Below are positions 12,830 through 25,559 of a DNA stretch of 64,000 nucleotides, piece after piece. Under the pieces are notes generated by a model. The model saw only the letters and a list, made by a program, of their open reading frames with translations. It did not search any database and was not told the origin of the DNA. Location: NCBI GenBank assembly GCA_037176705.1, contig CM073905.1:31838986-31902985 (forward strand), given 5' to 3'. The DNA is from Molossus alvarezi (lineage: Eukaryota > Chordata > Mammalia > Chiroptera > Molossidae). Each line of letters begins with the position of its first letter. Position 1 is the first letter of the stretch. Position numbers and translations under genes: made by a program.

Positions 12830-15800
12830 GATATCTTTCCAAGAATTTAGAAGTCACCCAATGAAAAATAAATTTCATACTTTAATAAAAAAACTCTAAA
12901 ATTAGTACTGTGGTTTTCTTGATTTCTTATGTAGTTCATGACATGTGGAATAATGTTTTCCGTAAATCTTTCAGAAATATAGACTTTTACATTAAAAAAT
13001 GAATAATGGATTATATATTTTATTTCCTAGAAAATGTCTTAGACTTTTTAAGTGCTTTTGCAAGATACTAATGATGAAGCTTACCTTACATTACTTACTA
13101 TATTGCCTACTGTTTTATTGAAATGTATTTGACTTCCTCATTTAATCAAAATACATTAAAATCTCAATTATTCACATATGGATTATTCTTATTAATTCTT
13201 ATTAATCTTTCATACCTGCTTAGTTTCTCCTGTGCACCCAACACTCTGTCCCACTGCCCCCGTCTTCTTCCCAGACTAAGTATATAAGCAGGTTGTGGTA
13301 TTAACTTAAGCAAAACAAGATTGGAATGGTTCATTTGTCAAAACCGTGTAATGCAAACCAGAGTCCAAAACATGATTAGTGATTTTTGTTCTTAACTGGC
13401 TGACATTTAAGAGTGAGTGATGCTTTCCAGCTTTTCCTTACAAAGATTACAATTGATTTAACACTTTTCTAGAATGACACCAAGCCATTTTTCTCAATGA
13501 TGATGAAGCGTTAATTTCTACAGCATAGCTCAGTGCAATCTTGGATCAGTTTTCTTATTATTTAATGCCTTTAGGTTCTGTCTCCTGCAGAACCAGACGC
13601 CTTTAGGTATCCAGAATTGAGTTCTTAGCCCAGTAAGACCCACTTTCAATAATATTGGAACAACATTCCTTTTCAACTTTTTATTTCCAACGACCTTCAT
13701 CATCCTTTTAGTCTGACCTTTTCATTTCTCTGTCCTGTGTATCAGGTCATCTCTTTGACCTAACAAAAGACAAGTGACTCAGCTTTGAATTCTAATTCTT
13801 GCCCCTTAATGACTTGGTTGCACTGTGGAAGACATTTACCCCAAGAAACTGTCTCTCTGCTTCTCAGCCTTATGAAGTATGCTTTTGAAAGTTAGTTAAC
13901 TGTAGACTTCAAAAACAAAATCAGTTGGCTGGCTACTGCTACTATTAAATTGAGGGGCAAGCTAGAATTTGTGGCTTTTTGACATGTGATTTCTTAATGT
14001 ACACTTCTCTTTGAATGCTAGAATTATGACTTTGGTTCACCTTATTCAGATCAGTTCGTGTGGCTCCTCAGTGGCTTTCCCTTTTGCTATAATTGCTGCT
14101 GTTTATCATTACTCTTTGAATATGAACCTATAACCAACGTTTACTCCTCAGTGACAGAGTTAATGTGTTTGATGCATACAGTTTGATACAATATATTTTT
14201 TAAGTTTATTGTTAACTATTTGAAAAATGAACAGTTTCATTAAGTTTGAAAAATGAACATTTCTTGAACTATAAATTTGAATTTGGATGTCTAAAATTAA
14301 GCTGACATAACTATTGAATAAAAAAATCATCTTTTTCTAGGTAAGATGTGCTTTTAATTCAGAGGGAGAAGTCTTTAATTTTATTAGTAAGGTTTGGCTT
14401 CCTACCACTGGTTATTAGAATGTTTCAGTGGTGTCTGTTCTTAGTCTCCCGGTCAGTAGACACTTTCAGTCTATAGAGAGTTTCAGTATTATTGATGGGG
14501 CATATTACATGTGTACACAGATACATTTTATAGCATACATACTTGTCTAATAAAGTTTTAGCAAAAATATCATTTCAATTTTCAGATTTTGTGCATTTTC
14601 CCAATGATTCTCTAATTCATATACCATCCTGACATAGTAAGGTACCAGTAATAAGAAAACTGTGCTATATCTTGTGTCTGGAAGGAGTTAGTTGAACTCT
14701 CAGTCAGAATTTAAACGTTCACGTAATTACACCTGAAAGAATATAGTTGTGAATTATATTTGGGGGCTTTAACAGGATATTTTAGAAGGCCAATATAATG
14801 AAAAATCTTTGTTACTGAGATACAAAATTGAGGCTTATCACAGCGTTTGATATTTCAAAGACCTTTCAAATTTTTCTTGGCTACATTCAAAGAAATGGAT
14901 CTTACATTAGAACCCAGTATATTTGTGTTTGTGTGTGTCTCTTTCTCGCTTTCTTAAGCTTGAAATTCTGTTTTCTATTTTATTCTGTTCTGTTTAAATA
15001 AAAAATGTTGGTTGAAATACGCTAATTGATTTCATGACCCCTACCATTTGAAAAGCCCTGTCCTAGAATTTTATTTCTCACATATTTTCTTAATCAGTGT
15101 TTAATTTCTTTTAGTGCTAAATGAGGCTGAATTTTCAGTTAGCCAGACTACCTTTGTCACTTGAATACTTTGGGCAAAATAAAATGTCTATGAATGTTAT
15201 ATTTTTAGACCCTATACTAGTTATGTTAGAACTGCCTGGTTTGAATATTTGTAACTTCAACAAAAAGCATTTATTGATCAGTGTAAATTAGAGGTTTTGA
15301 CAGTGATTGTGAAAAAGAACTCTTCCTATTTTATTTACTTTTTTCTAACTCTGAAAATGATTCATATATCAATGGTTTTTTGTTTTTTGGGGTTTTTTTT
15401 TTTTTTGCTATGCTGGAACTTTAAGTGCTTTCTCTAGAAAAAGGGCTGGTTATAAAAGATAGGAGATTTGTAGTTACGGAAATTATGTAATATAGTCAAG
15501 AAGGTTTATGCTTATTTGTTGTGGGGTTTCTTTGTTAATATGAAATGTATAATTTTTTAAATTTTAAATTTTTTTTTAATTTAAATAATTTAAAATCACT
15601 TTGAATTTAAATCATTTTAATAAAATCATTCTCTTAGTCTATTAATTTTGACATTTTAATCACTAACATTATTTAAGCCTTTTGGTCATGGGTAATATAT
15701 TCATCCATGATGGTTTATGAGCAGTTATCTTCATTTATGTTTTAACAGAATGACTTCAAAGCTGAGCCTCTTCCAAAGGAGGCAGTCACCAATGCCTAAA

Positions 15801-16190
15801 AATAAAGGTGGTTTCAGTTGTTTTTGTTTTAATCTAGACTAGAATGCTACTGAAAATAGTAACATTCTCTTCCCATGAACATGTTAAGTAATGGAACCAT
15901 TCTTGTCATCTTGTCTAGTAGAAAATGCTGGTCTCTATATGAAAATCAGAGACTTTTGTTTTATATCAAGACAAAAAAGCTGGTCATTTTTATTCTGCTA
16001 AAGTGCAAATGTCTCATTGTAGCATAATTCCTTTGTAGTCAATAATTATGCAGCCTCTGGTATTGAGTAGTTAGCTGTTACCTTGGGAACAAGGTTTAAG
16101 CAGAGACAATGCAAGAATACTAGAATATCATTGTCTCGTCTCAGTTTTTAAAAAACTATTTTAAAAAGCACACTAATTTTATTTATTTAT
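12830..16190. other. Unassigned intron sequence
   Basis: AT-rich with only a possible MIR near 13770 and T-runs near 15390. An A/T-only stretch lies at 15555-15640. Confidence 0.6.
13770..13880 (-). repeat. Possible MIR, minus strand
   Basis: TTTGAATTCTAATTCTTGCC, TTAATGACTTGGTTGCACTG and CTCTCTGCTTCTCAGCCT weakly fit the MIR complement. Confidence 0.4.
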
Positions 16191-16192
16191 TT

Positions 16193-16452
16193 TGTATTTG
16201 TTTTTTTAATCCTCACCCAAGGATATTTTTTTCTATTTATCTTCAGATAGAGTGGGAGGGAGAGAGTAGGAGAGAAAGGGGGAGAGAGAAATATTGACGT
16301 GAGAGGGACACATCTACTGGTTGCCTCCCACATGACCCCAACCAGGGCCGGGGACAGACCACAACCAAGGTACGTGCCCTTGGCCAGAATCGAACCTGTG
16401 ACTCGTTGGTCCAAGGGCTGACGCTCTAAGGCTGAGCCAAACCAGCCAGGGC
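16193..16452 (-). mobile_element. Ves SINE, minus strand
   Basis: Reads TTTTTTTAATCCTCACCCAA through GAGCCAAACCAGCCAGGGC. AAAAAGCACA flanks it on both sides (near 16163 and 16455). Confidence 0.92.
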
Positions 16453-16691
16453 AAAAAAAAGCACAGTGATTTTAAAAATAAAAATCAACATTAGTAATGG
16501 CTGTCTGAACTTAATGCCCTGCCTACCTCTTTTCTTAAAAGGGTAAGAAAAGACTGCAAATAAGATGATAACATAGCCTATTTTTCTGCTCTCATCCAAA
16601 AAAATATTCTTTTTTCTGAATATTTAAAAAGACAAAACTTCATTCTAATTTTATGTCTTAAACAGTACCAATTAAAGAATGTACCCACATC

Positions 16692-16941
16692 GCCCTGGCC
16701 AGTTTGGCTTAGCAGGTAGAGTGTCGGCCTGCGGACTGGAGAATCCCGGGTTCAGCTCCTGCTGAGGGAATGTACCTTGGTTGCAGTTTGTCCCTGGCCC
16801 CGGTTGAGGTTGTATAGGTGGTAGCAAGTCGATGTGTCTCTCTCACATCGATGTGTGTCTCTCTCTCTTTCCCCCTCTCTCCCTCCCACTCTATCTGAAG
16901 ATGAATGCGAAAAATGTCCTTAAGTGAGGATTAAAAAAAAA
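16692..16941 (+). mobile_element. Ves SINE, plus strand
   Basis: Head GCCCTGGCCAGTTTGGCTTA, A-tail at 16933. Duplication AAAGAATGTACCCA at 16674-16687 and 16942-16955, perfect. Confidence 0.95.
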
Positions 16942-17869
16942 AAAGAATGTACCCATATTGTATCACAAGGTATACTTCTTGGTTTGTCTACCTGTAAAAT
17001 GTATTTTGTTTCCATTTTCACTGTCATGTTCTAATCTAAGTTTTCATTACCTCCTTTGAGAATATTGTACTAGTCTTTTAATATTTTTACTCTATTCTTT
17101 CCCTATATCTCATCACAGTCAGCCCCTATTTCCCTGTTATGTTAATCTATTTTCCTTAATTTGGAGTTTTTAATCACTAACATTATTTTACCTTCTATTA
17201 TATTGACTATCAAGAACATGTCACTTGTATCATATAGCTAACTTGTGCAGATTTGTTGGTAAAAACAACCCATTTATCAAATAAAATGGAAGCAATAGTA
17301 TTTTCCCATTATCAACAACGTTCTTGCATATATCTATAAAACAACTAGCTTGATATTGTGTTTAATTTTTTTGTCATTATGAGATGTTTAACTTGGGTGG
17401 GTGTTCTACTTGGCTAGTAAGTAAATAAAGGCATTTTCTTTTTTCTTTCTATTTAAAAAGTATTTAAGTGTATACAAGTGGAAATGACAAAGAAATACTA
17501 ATTTTCTTTGTGTTTAAAAATTTCCTTGTGGATTGAACAGTTATGTTTATTTAATTATGTTTGTATGTTTTACTACTTATATATGAATCATTAAAATTTT
17601 CTAATGTATATATAAAGTACTATTGGAGTTGTGTTGAATGTTACATTTAACAAAGAAGATAAAATATAAGATAAAAGCATTAAGTATCCAAAAATTTCTT
17701 TTAAATGGCCATTCCAGCTATTATTTTGGGTGATAGAATTATTTACCCATTTGGCCTTGGACTTTGCATCATAGTATTAACTGTTTCTTTTTTATTTCTT
17801 TATAAATGGGTCAGTGGAGGGGCATGCCTGTGCTTTTCATGTTGATGATCAGTGCATTTCATTTGTTTT

Positions 17870-18118
17870 TTTTTTTTTTATCCTCACCCGAGGATATTTT
17901 TCCATTTTTTGTACAGATAGAGTGGGAGGGAGAGAGAGGAAGGGAGAGAGAGTGAGAAACATCGACGTGAAGGGACACTTCGAGTGGCTGCCACCCGCAC
18001 GACCAACCAGGGCCGGGAACAAACTGCAACCGAAGTACGTGCCCTTAGCGGGAACCGAACCCGGGTCTCTCCGGACCGCAGGCTGACGCTCTAACTGCTG
18101 AGCCAAACTGGCCAGGGC
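17870..18118 (-). mobile_element. Young Ves SINE, minus strand
   Basis: Long T-run, ATCCTCACCCGAGGATATTT, ending GAGCCAAACTGGCCAGGGC. Duplication CATTTGTTTT at 17860-17869 and 18119-18128. Confidence 0.95.
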
Positions 18119-18458
18119 CATTTGTTTTGTTTTTATAATGACTATTTAAAATTAACTGATTTATTAACTTTTAAAAATAAGAGAATAATTGAGAATTCTT
18201 GTATGAATGACTTATAAACCAGTCAGTCATATTTTGATTTAGACATGGTATGTTAAAGAATATAGATTGCAATAAGATTTAATTTTAACATTGGCTTGCA
18301 AATATAATCCTGTTTTTTTCTTTTTTAAGCATTAGTCTCTTTCTAAAGTAGGTTTTATATATTCCCTTAGTCATAAGAATAGTCTGTCATAAGTCCACAC
18401 AGCCTAGGCAAGGAAGAGATAACCTGCCACATCAGGGACTCTTAAGAAGTACCTGAGA

Positions 18459-18684
18459 GCCCTGGCCAGTGTGGCTCAGTTGGTTGGAGAATTGCCCCAC
18501 ACACTGGAAGGTTTCAGGTTTGATTCCTGGTCAAGGCACATATCTAGGCTGTGGGTTTGATACCCAGTTGGGGTGCATGTGGGAGGCAACCAATCCATAT
18601 TTCTCTCTCACATTGATGTTTGATGTTATTCACCCCCCACCCCCTCGCCCTTCCTCCCTCTCCCTCTCTCTCTCTCTCTAAAAA
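18459..18684 (+). mobile_element. Older Ves SINE, plus strand
   Basis: Head GCCCTGGCCAGTGTGGCTCA then GTTGGTTGGAGAATTGCCCC, CT-repeat end. Duplication AAGAAGTACCTGAGA (18444-18458) and AAGAAGTACCGGAGA (18685-18699). Confidence 0.94.
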
Positions 18685-18699
18685 AAGAAGTACCGGAGA

Positions 18700-21600
18700 T
18701 GAGATTCCATCCAGCTGAGTGCATCTTCTGCCGCAGGATGATGGGAGGGAATTGTCCAGAGCAGCTGAGATGGGAGCTAGGCCTGTAGAGGAGCACTTCG
18801 GGCTTGTGGTGAGGCTTTCATTGGTTGTCTCAGCCCAGGGAATCAGTGCTCTCTGGGCCCGGAGTTGGGACAGCTAGATTAAAAGCAGAGAAGAGAAAAA
18901 AAGAAAGATTCAAAAGGTGTTCAAAAGGACGGTTTCTGGCATTTTATGATCTGGTTTTAAACATTATCCTGAACTGAATCCGGAAAGAGCATCTAGCATT
19001 TTTCCTTGGGATTCACTATCTGAGAGGTACAGTCACTGAAATAGTGCATTTTACCCAAATACACTCCCGTATTAACTGCTGGCATTTATTTTTGTGTTTT
19101 GTAGTGACCTGTAGGGTCTCTTACCATCTTTGTGTCTATGTGTGGCAGTTCAGATTATTGCTTGTTAGCAAGGGAAAACTAGACAGGGGAGTGTGACTGA
19201 ATCCACACACTTAAACCACCATGAAATCGACACAAGACACATATCCTGTTCATGGTAGTTTGTTAACTGGTGTGACTTTATATTCTAGGAACAGGATGAT
19301 GATTTTTGATGATGAGCTTTGGTTCACTTGTTTAATCTTGATTAGTAGTGTTCTGTTCTACTTTGAGATTAAAAAAAAAAAAGGACAAAAGGCTTGTGTT
19401 CTTTCCAGATGTCTCTTTGATGTGACTACTCTGGGGATTAGAGAGGAATGACACTCAGTATTTTCCACCTGATGATTATTTGTAGGTCATAGTTGTCATC
19501 CAGATTCTCAAAGGTGGTCACAGTTCACACGCTCAGAGAAATATTCCTTCATTGTGACAGTTGATGTAGTCAGGCTTTTGAATTTCTGTCTTTAGATGCT
19601 GTGTGCTCTTATGAGTTTTGATTACTGCCTATAGCATGGCCTTTTAAAAAGTCTTCTTCCCACTAAGTATCACAGAGCTGATCTTAAACTTTTACCATTT
19701 GATTTCTCTGTGTTGTGAAGTGAACACAGAGCTAACATTCACTGTGTGCTTTCCTCCCTTCTGAATTGTTTGAACTGGCAGAGCTCCTGCGTCAGCAGCG
19801 CCTTTGTGTAATGCCAAGATACAGACTCCACTTTTTTTAGTACTGGATCTACATCCAAACTTAATCAGTTAAATTTTTTTAAAAACACTTACTAATGGAC
19901 CATTTGAAAAGTGCTGATGTTTGCTTTGAAATTTCTGAAGCTAAATCATTCATTTGTAATCCATGGTGTGGCTACTAGAATACTAAATTGACCTATTCTT
20001 TTGTGGTGAATAAGATACAGGAATAAAAGGGGGACCTCTTTCTCTTGCTGTTGGTCACAGGAAGAAGTAGCATTTACTACAGTGTTGTCATTCTTAGCGA
20101 CATGAACTCTTACTGCTTTCTTGACACATTTGCTTAGAGAAAATATTCTTAAAACATGGACCCCTCCTTTACATGCAGTGGTAAAAAATCTTTAGGTAAC
20201 ACATGACTATTGCAACGAATTGACCATATTAATTAGGCTTCAGAGTTATTAAAGGGAGATGACACAGCTTTATGGCAAGGTGCCAAACACATGCCAATTT
20301 GAATAAAATACACACTTTCCTGTTACTTTTCCCCTTCCCTGCTGTTTCAGCATCACCAAGTTCTGCTCTCGGTTGGGATGGGAAAGAGGAATCAGACTGT
20401 AGCGGGCAGAGGGGTTGTGTTGAGTGGTTTTATTCCTGGATATATATTTTATATATAATCAAAATAAATATGTGTGTGCATGATCACATACTGTGAAAAG
20501 TCAGATGAAGGGCACACTCTTGGCTCCAGGTTAGCTTGCCTGTTTGAATTGAGAAAATGATGACATATACTGATTATGCTAACATGTTTTAGAGCATGTC
20601 CTACTTTCAGTATGAGATTTCTCTGATAATGCTTTTTTTTGTTGTTGCTATTATTAAATAAGATTAATGTGCCATATAGGGTTAACTATGTTCTCTCCCC
20701 AAAGACATCAAATGGGAGGCCTCATGTAGAAACTAAATTATTCTATTCGGAGAGGAATCAGAGATTGATTTAAATATAAAAGGATTAATTGGTCCCTGAA
20801 CCAGACTATTAAAGTGTACTGTGATCCTGACTGAAAGTGGAAGAATTACAAGTGCATTGCGTAGAATAAATTAATGCATTTTCATGGCTTTAATCCCTTT
20901 TTCTGTATTGCTTATTGTGGTTTTATGTACTGCACAGTATTGTATGCTTAATTGATGTAGAGGGGATTCTCTGTATAATGATTAAATGGGATAGAGGAGT
21001 AGAACTGTCCTTTGAGCTTGGATGGTGGTTCTTTCAGTGTAGCTGAAAAGATCTCCAGAGAAGGAATATTTTTGGAATTCTTACCAGTGATGACCCTCAG
21101 GCACAGAAGTTAAGTGTTATTGAATAAGAAATGTAAAAGTTTACGTTCTCTGAATACATCATTCAAGATGAACATCAGCTGACAGTGGGTAAATACAGCC
21201 CTTTATCCTCAAAAGAATTTAATTGAGACTTCAGCTCTTGAGGGTAAATAGTGTAATGGCACCATTCTCAGGGACAGTTTTCTTCTTTTATAACTTTCTA
21301 TTCAAACGATATTGATTTTTCTCATTCTCACTCACAGGCTGATACTTCAGTCTAACAGGGTGCTGCTCTTGAAGGCTGTGAGCTTCTTGTCTCTTTCCAG
21401 AGAGAATAAATTTATGTTTATTCACCTCTGTTACTTGCTGCTTTTATAAATAGGTATTCATGTAAGTTCTGCTTTCAAAAAGTAATCCCAGTAATAAAGG
21501 GAGAGCAAACAAGTTTTGGTTCATTGGACTGATTTAAGAATTCATGTATTTTAGGCTGTACTAGCAATACACATTTCAAGTTTCAAAATGGTGTTTTTAA

Positions 21601-22740
21601 GATACTTCTCTTTTCTTGTCTCCATACGTCTTTCCCTTATAATTTGATGTGCTTTACCTTTCAGTATTCTATCTATCTGCTTCTGAGTAATCAGTCTGTA
21701 CGGGATATTTTAAAATAGGTACAGCTTATCTGAGAATTGAGATACAGAATCATTAGAATCCCAGAATTGAAGACATCATTAAAGGTTATCCTGTTCCTCA
21801 CTCCTTTCAATACACTTGAGTTTCCTCTACCACATCTTCAGGGATAGCAAATAAATCACCTTTTGTGTAAGTCTTTAAACAACCTGGTTAGAAAGTCTTT
21901 ATGTTATATTGGATTGAAATATATTTTTCTGTACTATGTATCTACATCAGTGATGTTTGACTGTCGTGCCTGAGTTCTGTGCACCTGGTGAACATGGTTC
22001 AGGTGTACCAGGAAGTATTGACTAATATTGCTACAGTTTCATCAGATTGTACAGCTGATAGATTGTACAGCTGATATTTGCCACAATGAGAACAGCATAT
22101 ATACCGTTCCAACAATGATTGTAAAATACCATGCTGAGCAAAATAGGTTTTGTGGCATGGTGTAACTGAGTGTAACTTGTGCATCAAAGATTATTCTCTT
22201 CCCTAACTTGTCTCATCTCTTGGTTAAATATCTACACTTCCATGTCGTCATTTTAGGTGGTTTTAAGTTCTTTCTATATTCTCTTTTGAACATGTTTCAG
22301 TTTGCTTAATAACCTTTTAAGTGTGGCATACAGAATTAAACTAAACACTCTAAGCATGCTCTGACTAGCTTAGAGGTGAAGCAAGTAGATAGTTAACTCT
22401 CTCGTTCTTAACCGGTGATTTTTAACATTTTCTGCCCCAGTCTATCTGATATACGGGGCAAATGTTCCTCAGTAATACTGGTTCCTCACTAAGTCAGTCA
22501 TTTTTAGAAGGGGCTTGTCTGATTTGAAAAGCAGCCTCCATGGGGATTCTAATTATGATCCACATACCAACATTGATGTTGTGCATATTCTACATCTAGT
22601 TCTATTGTTGCATTTTGTGATTGCCTTAGCTTCTTTTGCTACTTACATTTAGATGCCTTCTATAATCAGTTAAAACCTTCTCTAGTTGTTCTTTGAAAAG
22701 TTCTAAACTTACATAAGCTATGGTTGAATTTTAGGCTAAC
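18700..22740. other. Unassigned intron sequence
   Basis: Four kilobases without any SINE or LINE I can recognise, unusual for this intron. A small tandem duplication of AGATTGTACAGCTGAT lies at 22043-22076. Confidence 0.6.
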
Positions 22741-22744
22741 TCCA

Positions 22745-23155
22745 TCTGCATTTAATATACATATATCACAAGTATATATAGCTCAAGTGAGTTTTCCCCA
22801 ATTACATTTATGTAACCTCCACTCACCGGTACCTCAAAAACCTCCCTCATTGTTCTTTTAAGTCACTGCCCCTCCCCTCCCAAGCATAGTGATATTCTGA
22901 GTTCTAACAGCTTAGTTTAATTTGTTCTTGCATTTTATAATCATATATTATGTATTCTTTTTGTCTGTCTTTTGTTCAGCATTGTGTGTGGCAGTCATTC
23001 AAGTTGCTGTGTGTAGTTGTAGATCATTTACTCTGCTCGCTGGACAGCAGCATTCCATTGTGTGACTATGCCTTGATTTATTTGCCTACTCTACTATTAT
23101 TGATGGAAGTTTGGGTATTTTTCCAGTCCTTTTTAAAAAACAAAACAAAAATATG
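22745..23155 (-). mobile_element. Old LINE-1 3' end (L1M type)
   Basis: Same ordered landmarks as the copy at 12040: ACCTCCCTCATTGTTC, TTCTAACAGCTTAGTTTAAT, CATTCCATTGTGTGACTATG, TATTGATGGAAGTTTGGGTA. Strongly decayed. Confidence 0.65.
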
Positions 23156-23165
23156 TTTTTATGGA

Positions 23166-23343
23166 TTTTTTTTGTTTTTAGAGAGAGAAAGGGAGGGAGA
23201 GAGAAACATTGATCAGCTACCTCCTGTGTGCCTCCTGCTGGGGTTCTAGCCCGAAATTCAGGCATGTGCCATGCCGAGAATTGAACCAGAACCTCTCAGT
23301 CCATGGGACAACACTTAGTCCACTGAGTCACATCGGCCAGGCT
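23166..23343 (-). mobile_element. Old Ves-type SINE, minus strand
   Basis: TTTTTTGTTTTTAGAGAGAG through CACTGAGTCACATCGGCCAG. It abuts the old LINE-1 end at 23155. No clear duplication. Confidence 0.82.
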
Positions 23344-24179
23344 ATTTTACAGTCTTTGTAAATGTTTAAAATTAGTAAATAAGACTTTGCCAGAGTCATT
23401 CATGAGAAAGTGGTAGATCTGATGAAGTCTCTTGTTCTGGAGTAAATGACCCAGCCTGATCCAGAGAAAAGCAACTAACATTTCTCTCTCACATTTACTA
23501 GCATTATGAAAGAGGAAAATTATTTTAAGTGGAAATCTCCAAATTTAATGAAAAATAGGTGTTTGATTGCTTCATTTGTGATAGTAATCAGATTCATAGG
23601 TGTGATTACTAATCAGAAAAACTGGTATTTATTTAGATGATAATTTGATTTAAATAGTATTTTATAACTTCATTTGTTCTCAGTGTATTTTGTTACTAAA
23701 CTTAGTGAATTCTACTTTTTTAAAAGATAGTTTTGAAAGGAGAAAATATGAATGGGTTTATTTGGTTTAGTTAAATTTATTGAACTCCAAATGGAAGAGA
23801 GTGTAGGGGGAGGACAGAGAAAGGTAAAGAGGGAGAGGGAGCAGGAAAGGTGGGCAGGCTCCTGTCACAAAAATCAAGCAAACCCACAGCTTTCTTTTTT
23901 CTCTTTACATGTTGTTAGGAGGAATGTCATTAAAAGATATGCTTCACATGTGGTATCTCACCCTCTCCTCTTTCCTTGCTGTATCCAACTTTTGCCATGA
24001 TGTCTGTACTTGTATGACTTGTCGGCTGTATCTAGAAGACATCTTGAAATCCACTCCCCCTTTGTCTCCACTGCTACCAACCTACTCTAAGCCATGGTTT
24101 TCTTTCACTTGGGCTGCCAAAACACCCCTCTGGCTATTCTCCCTGCTTATTTCTTCATAGAGAATTATCCAGACAATAA

Positions 24180-24745
24180 CTAAACTTTTCAAATATAAAT
24201 GAGACCCTCCTAATTTTCTTGCTTAAAATCCTACAGGGTTTATCAGTGTATATAGAATAAAATTCAAGCCCCATCCCATTGTTGAAATGCTCACATGATC
24301 TAAGCCCTGCTCACCTCTTTGACCTCATTTTGTATCTCTCTTTCCTATTTATAAGCTTCAAACATAGTGGCCATTCTGTTCCCTAAGCACATTAAGCTTG
24401 TTTCTATACTTCTGACCTTTGTATGTGCCCTCTGGCTAAACCCCTTTCTCTTAGGTCTCATGGGGGAGAGGGGCTGACTTCTTTCCCCTTCCTTCCCCAT
24501 CAACCATTGCCATCTCTTTGCCCTGCCTCCCTTCACTGCACTCTCAGATACATCATCTTGTTTTGTTTTCTTCATAGCTTTTCCTCCTGAAGTCCTCTTT
24601 TAGAAAACGTTTAAACTGTCTGACGGCCCAGCAGAATGTAAGCTCTGTGAGGATCAGGGCTCTGAGGGCCTTCCTCACTGTGGCACATTTGGTGTTTTGG
24701 GCAGTGCTTACACATTTATTGAATGTACAAATGAACTGAAAGTTG
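24180..24745 (+). repeat. L2 LINE 3' end
   Basis: Ordered L2 landmarks: TTGCTTAAAATCCTACAGGG, AATAAAATTCAAGCCCCATC, TCACATGATCTAAGCCCTGC, AATGTAAGCTCTGTGAGGAT, and TTTATTGAATGTACAAATGA at the end. Confidence 0.8.
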
Positions 24746-25325
24746 CTTATGCTACAGATTCTTGATAATGCAAGGAGATTCTCTGTCAGAATTTCTTAAT
24801 CGCTAAACCTTTTGCAAATTGGTGCTCTCAAAAAAAAAAATTGAGCATCCATAATTTTAAGGTTTCATGTTTTTTTTGATAGTGACCAGATGCTGTGATT
24901 GTCCTTAAATAAATGTCTGCATAACTACTGTATACATTAGAATAGTTTGAGGAGCAAGGACCAACTTTTTTGCTGCTCCATCACCTGAAGAATCTCATGT
25001 TTCTATTTGTCTCTTTAATGAGATGCTAATACCATTCTTAATTTGAGTAAATATTATCCTTCAGATTTCAATACCTAATGGCTCTCTGTTAGTTCCAATA
25101 TCTCCTTTTTCTTTTATATCCTCTCAGGTGAATCTTACTTCATTAGGAAAAATTGCTTTTAACCGTTAAGAATCAAAGTTAATTCTGTTTAGAATTTGTA
25201 TAATACATTGCAAAACATGGATGTAGCTATCTTGAGTTCATAATTTTAAGAAGACATAAGAAAAGTACAGAAGTACCTTATGTTTATTATTCTGTTGGTT
25301 TCAGCCATCAGATTTCTTTCTTTTA

Positions 25326-25549
25326 GAAAAAAATTTTTTTTTTTCCTTTATTGATTTTAGAGAGAGAGGAAGTGAGAGGGAGAGGGAGATAGAAACATCG
25401 ATGAGAGAGAACATCTCTATTGGCCGCCTCCTGCATGCCTCCCACTGGGGATTGGTCCCTCAACCTGGGCATATGTTCTGACTAGGAGTCGAACCAGCGA
25501 CCTCTTGGTGCATGGGCTGATGCTCAACCACTGAGCCACACCAGCCAGA
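25326..25549 (-). mobile_element. Ves SINE, minus strand (TTATTGATTTTAGAG subtype)
   Basis: T-run, TTATTGATTTTAGAGAGAG, CCCACTGGGGATTGGTCCCT, ending GAGCCACACCAGCCAGAC. Flanks CAGATTTCTTTCTTTT and CAGATTTATTTCTTTA are likely the duplication. Confidence 0.92.
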
Positions 25550-25559
25550 CAGATTTATT

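Noticed and set aside
21950..22200. Possible further DNA transposon starting CAGTGATGTTTGAC
   Set aside because: The start resembles a hAT end but I find no matching inverted end or 8-bp duplication.
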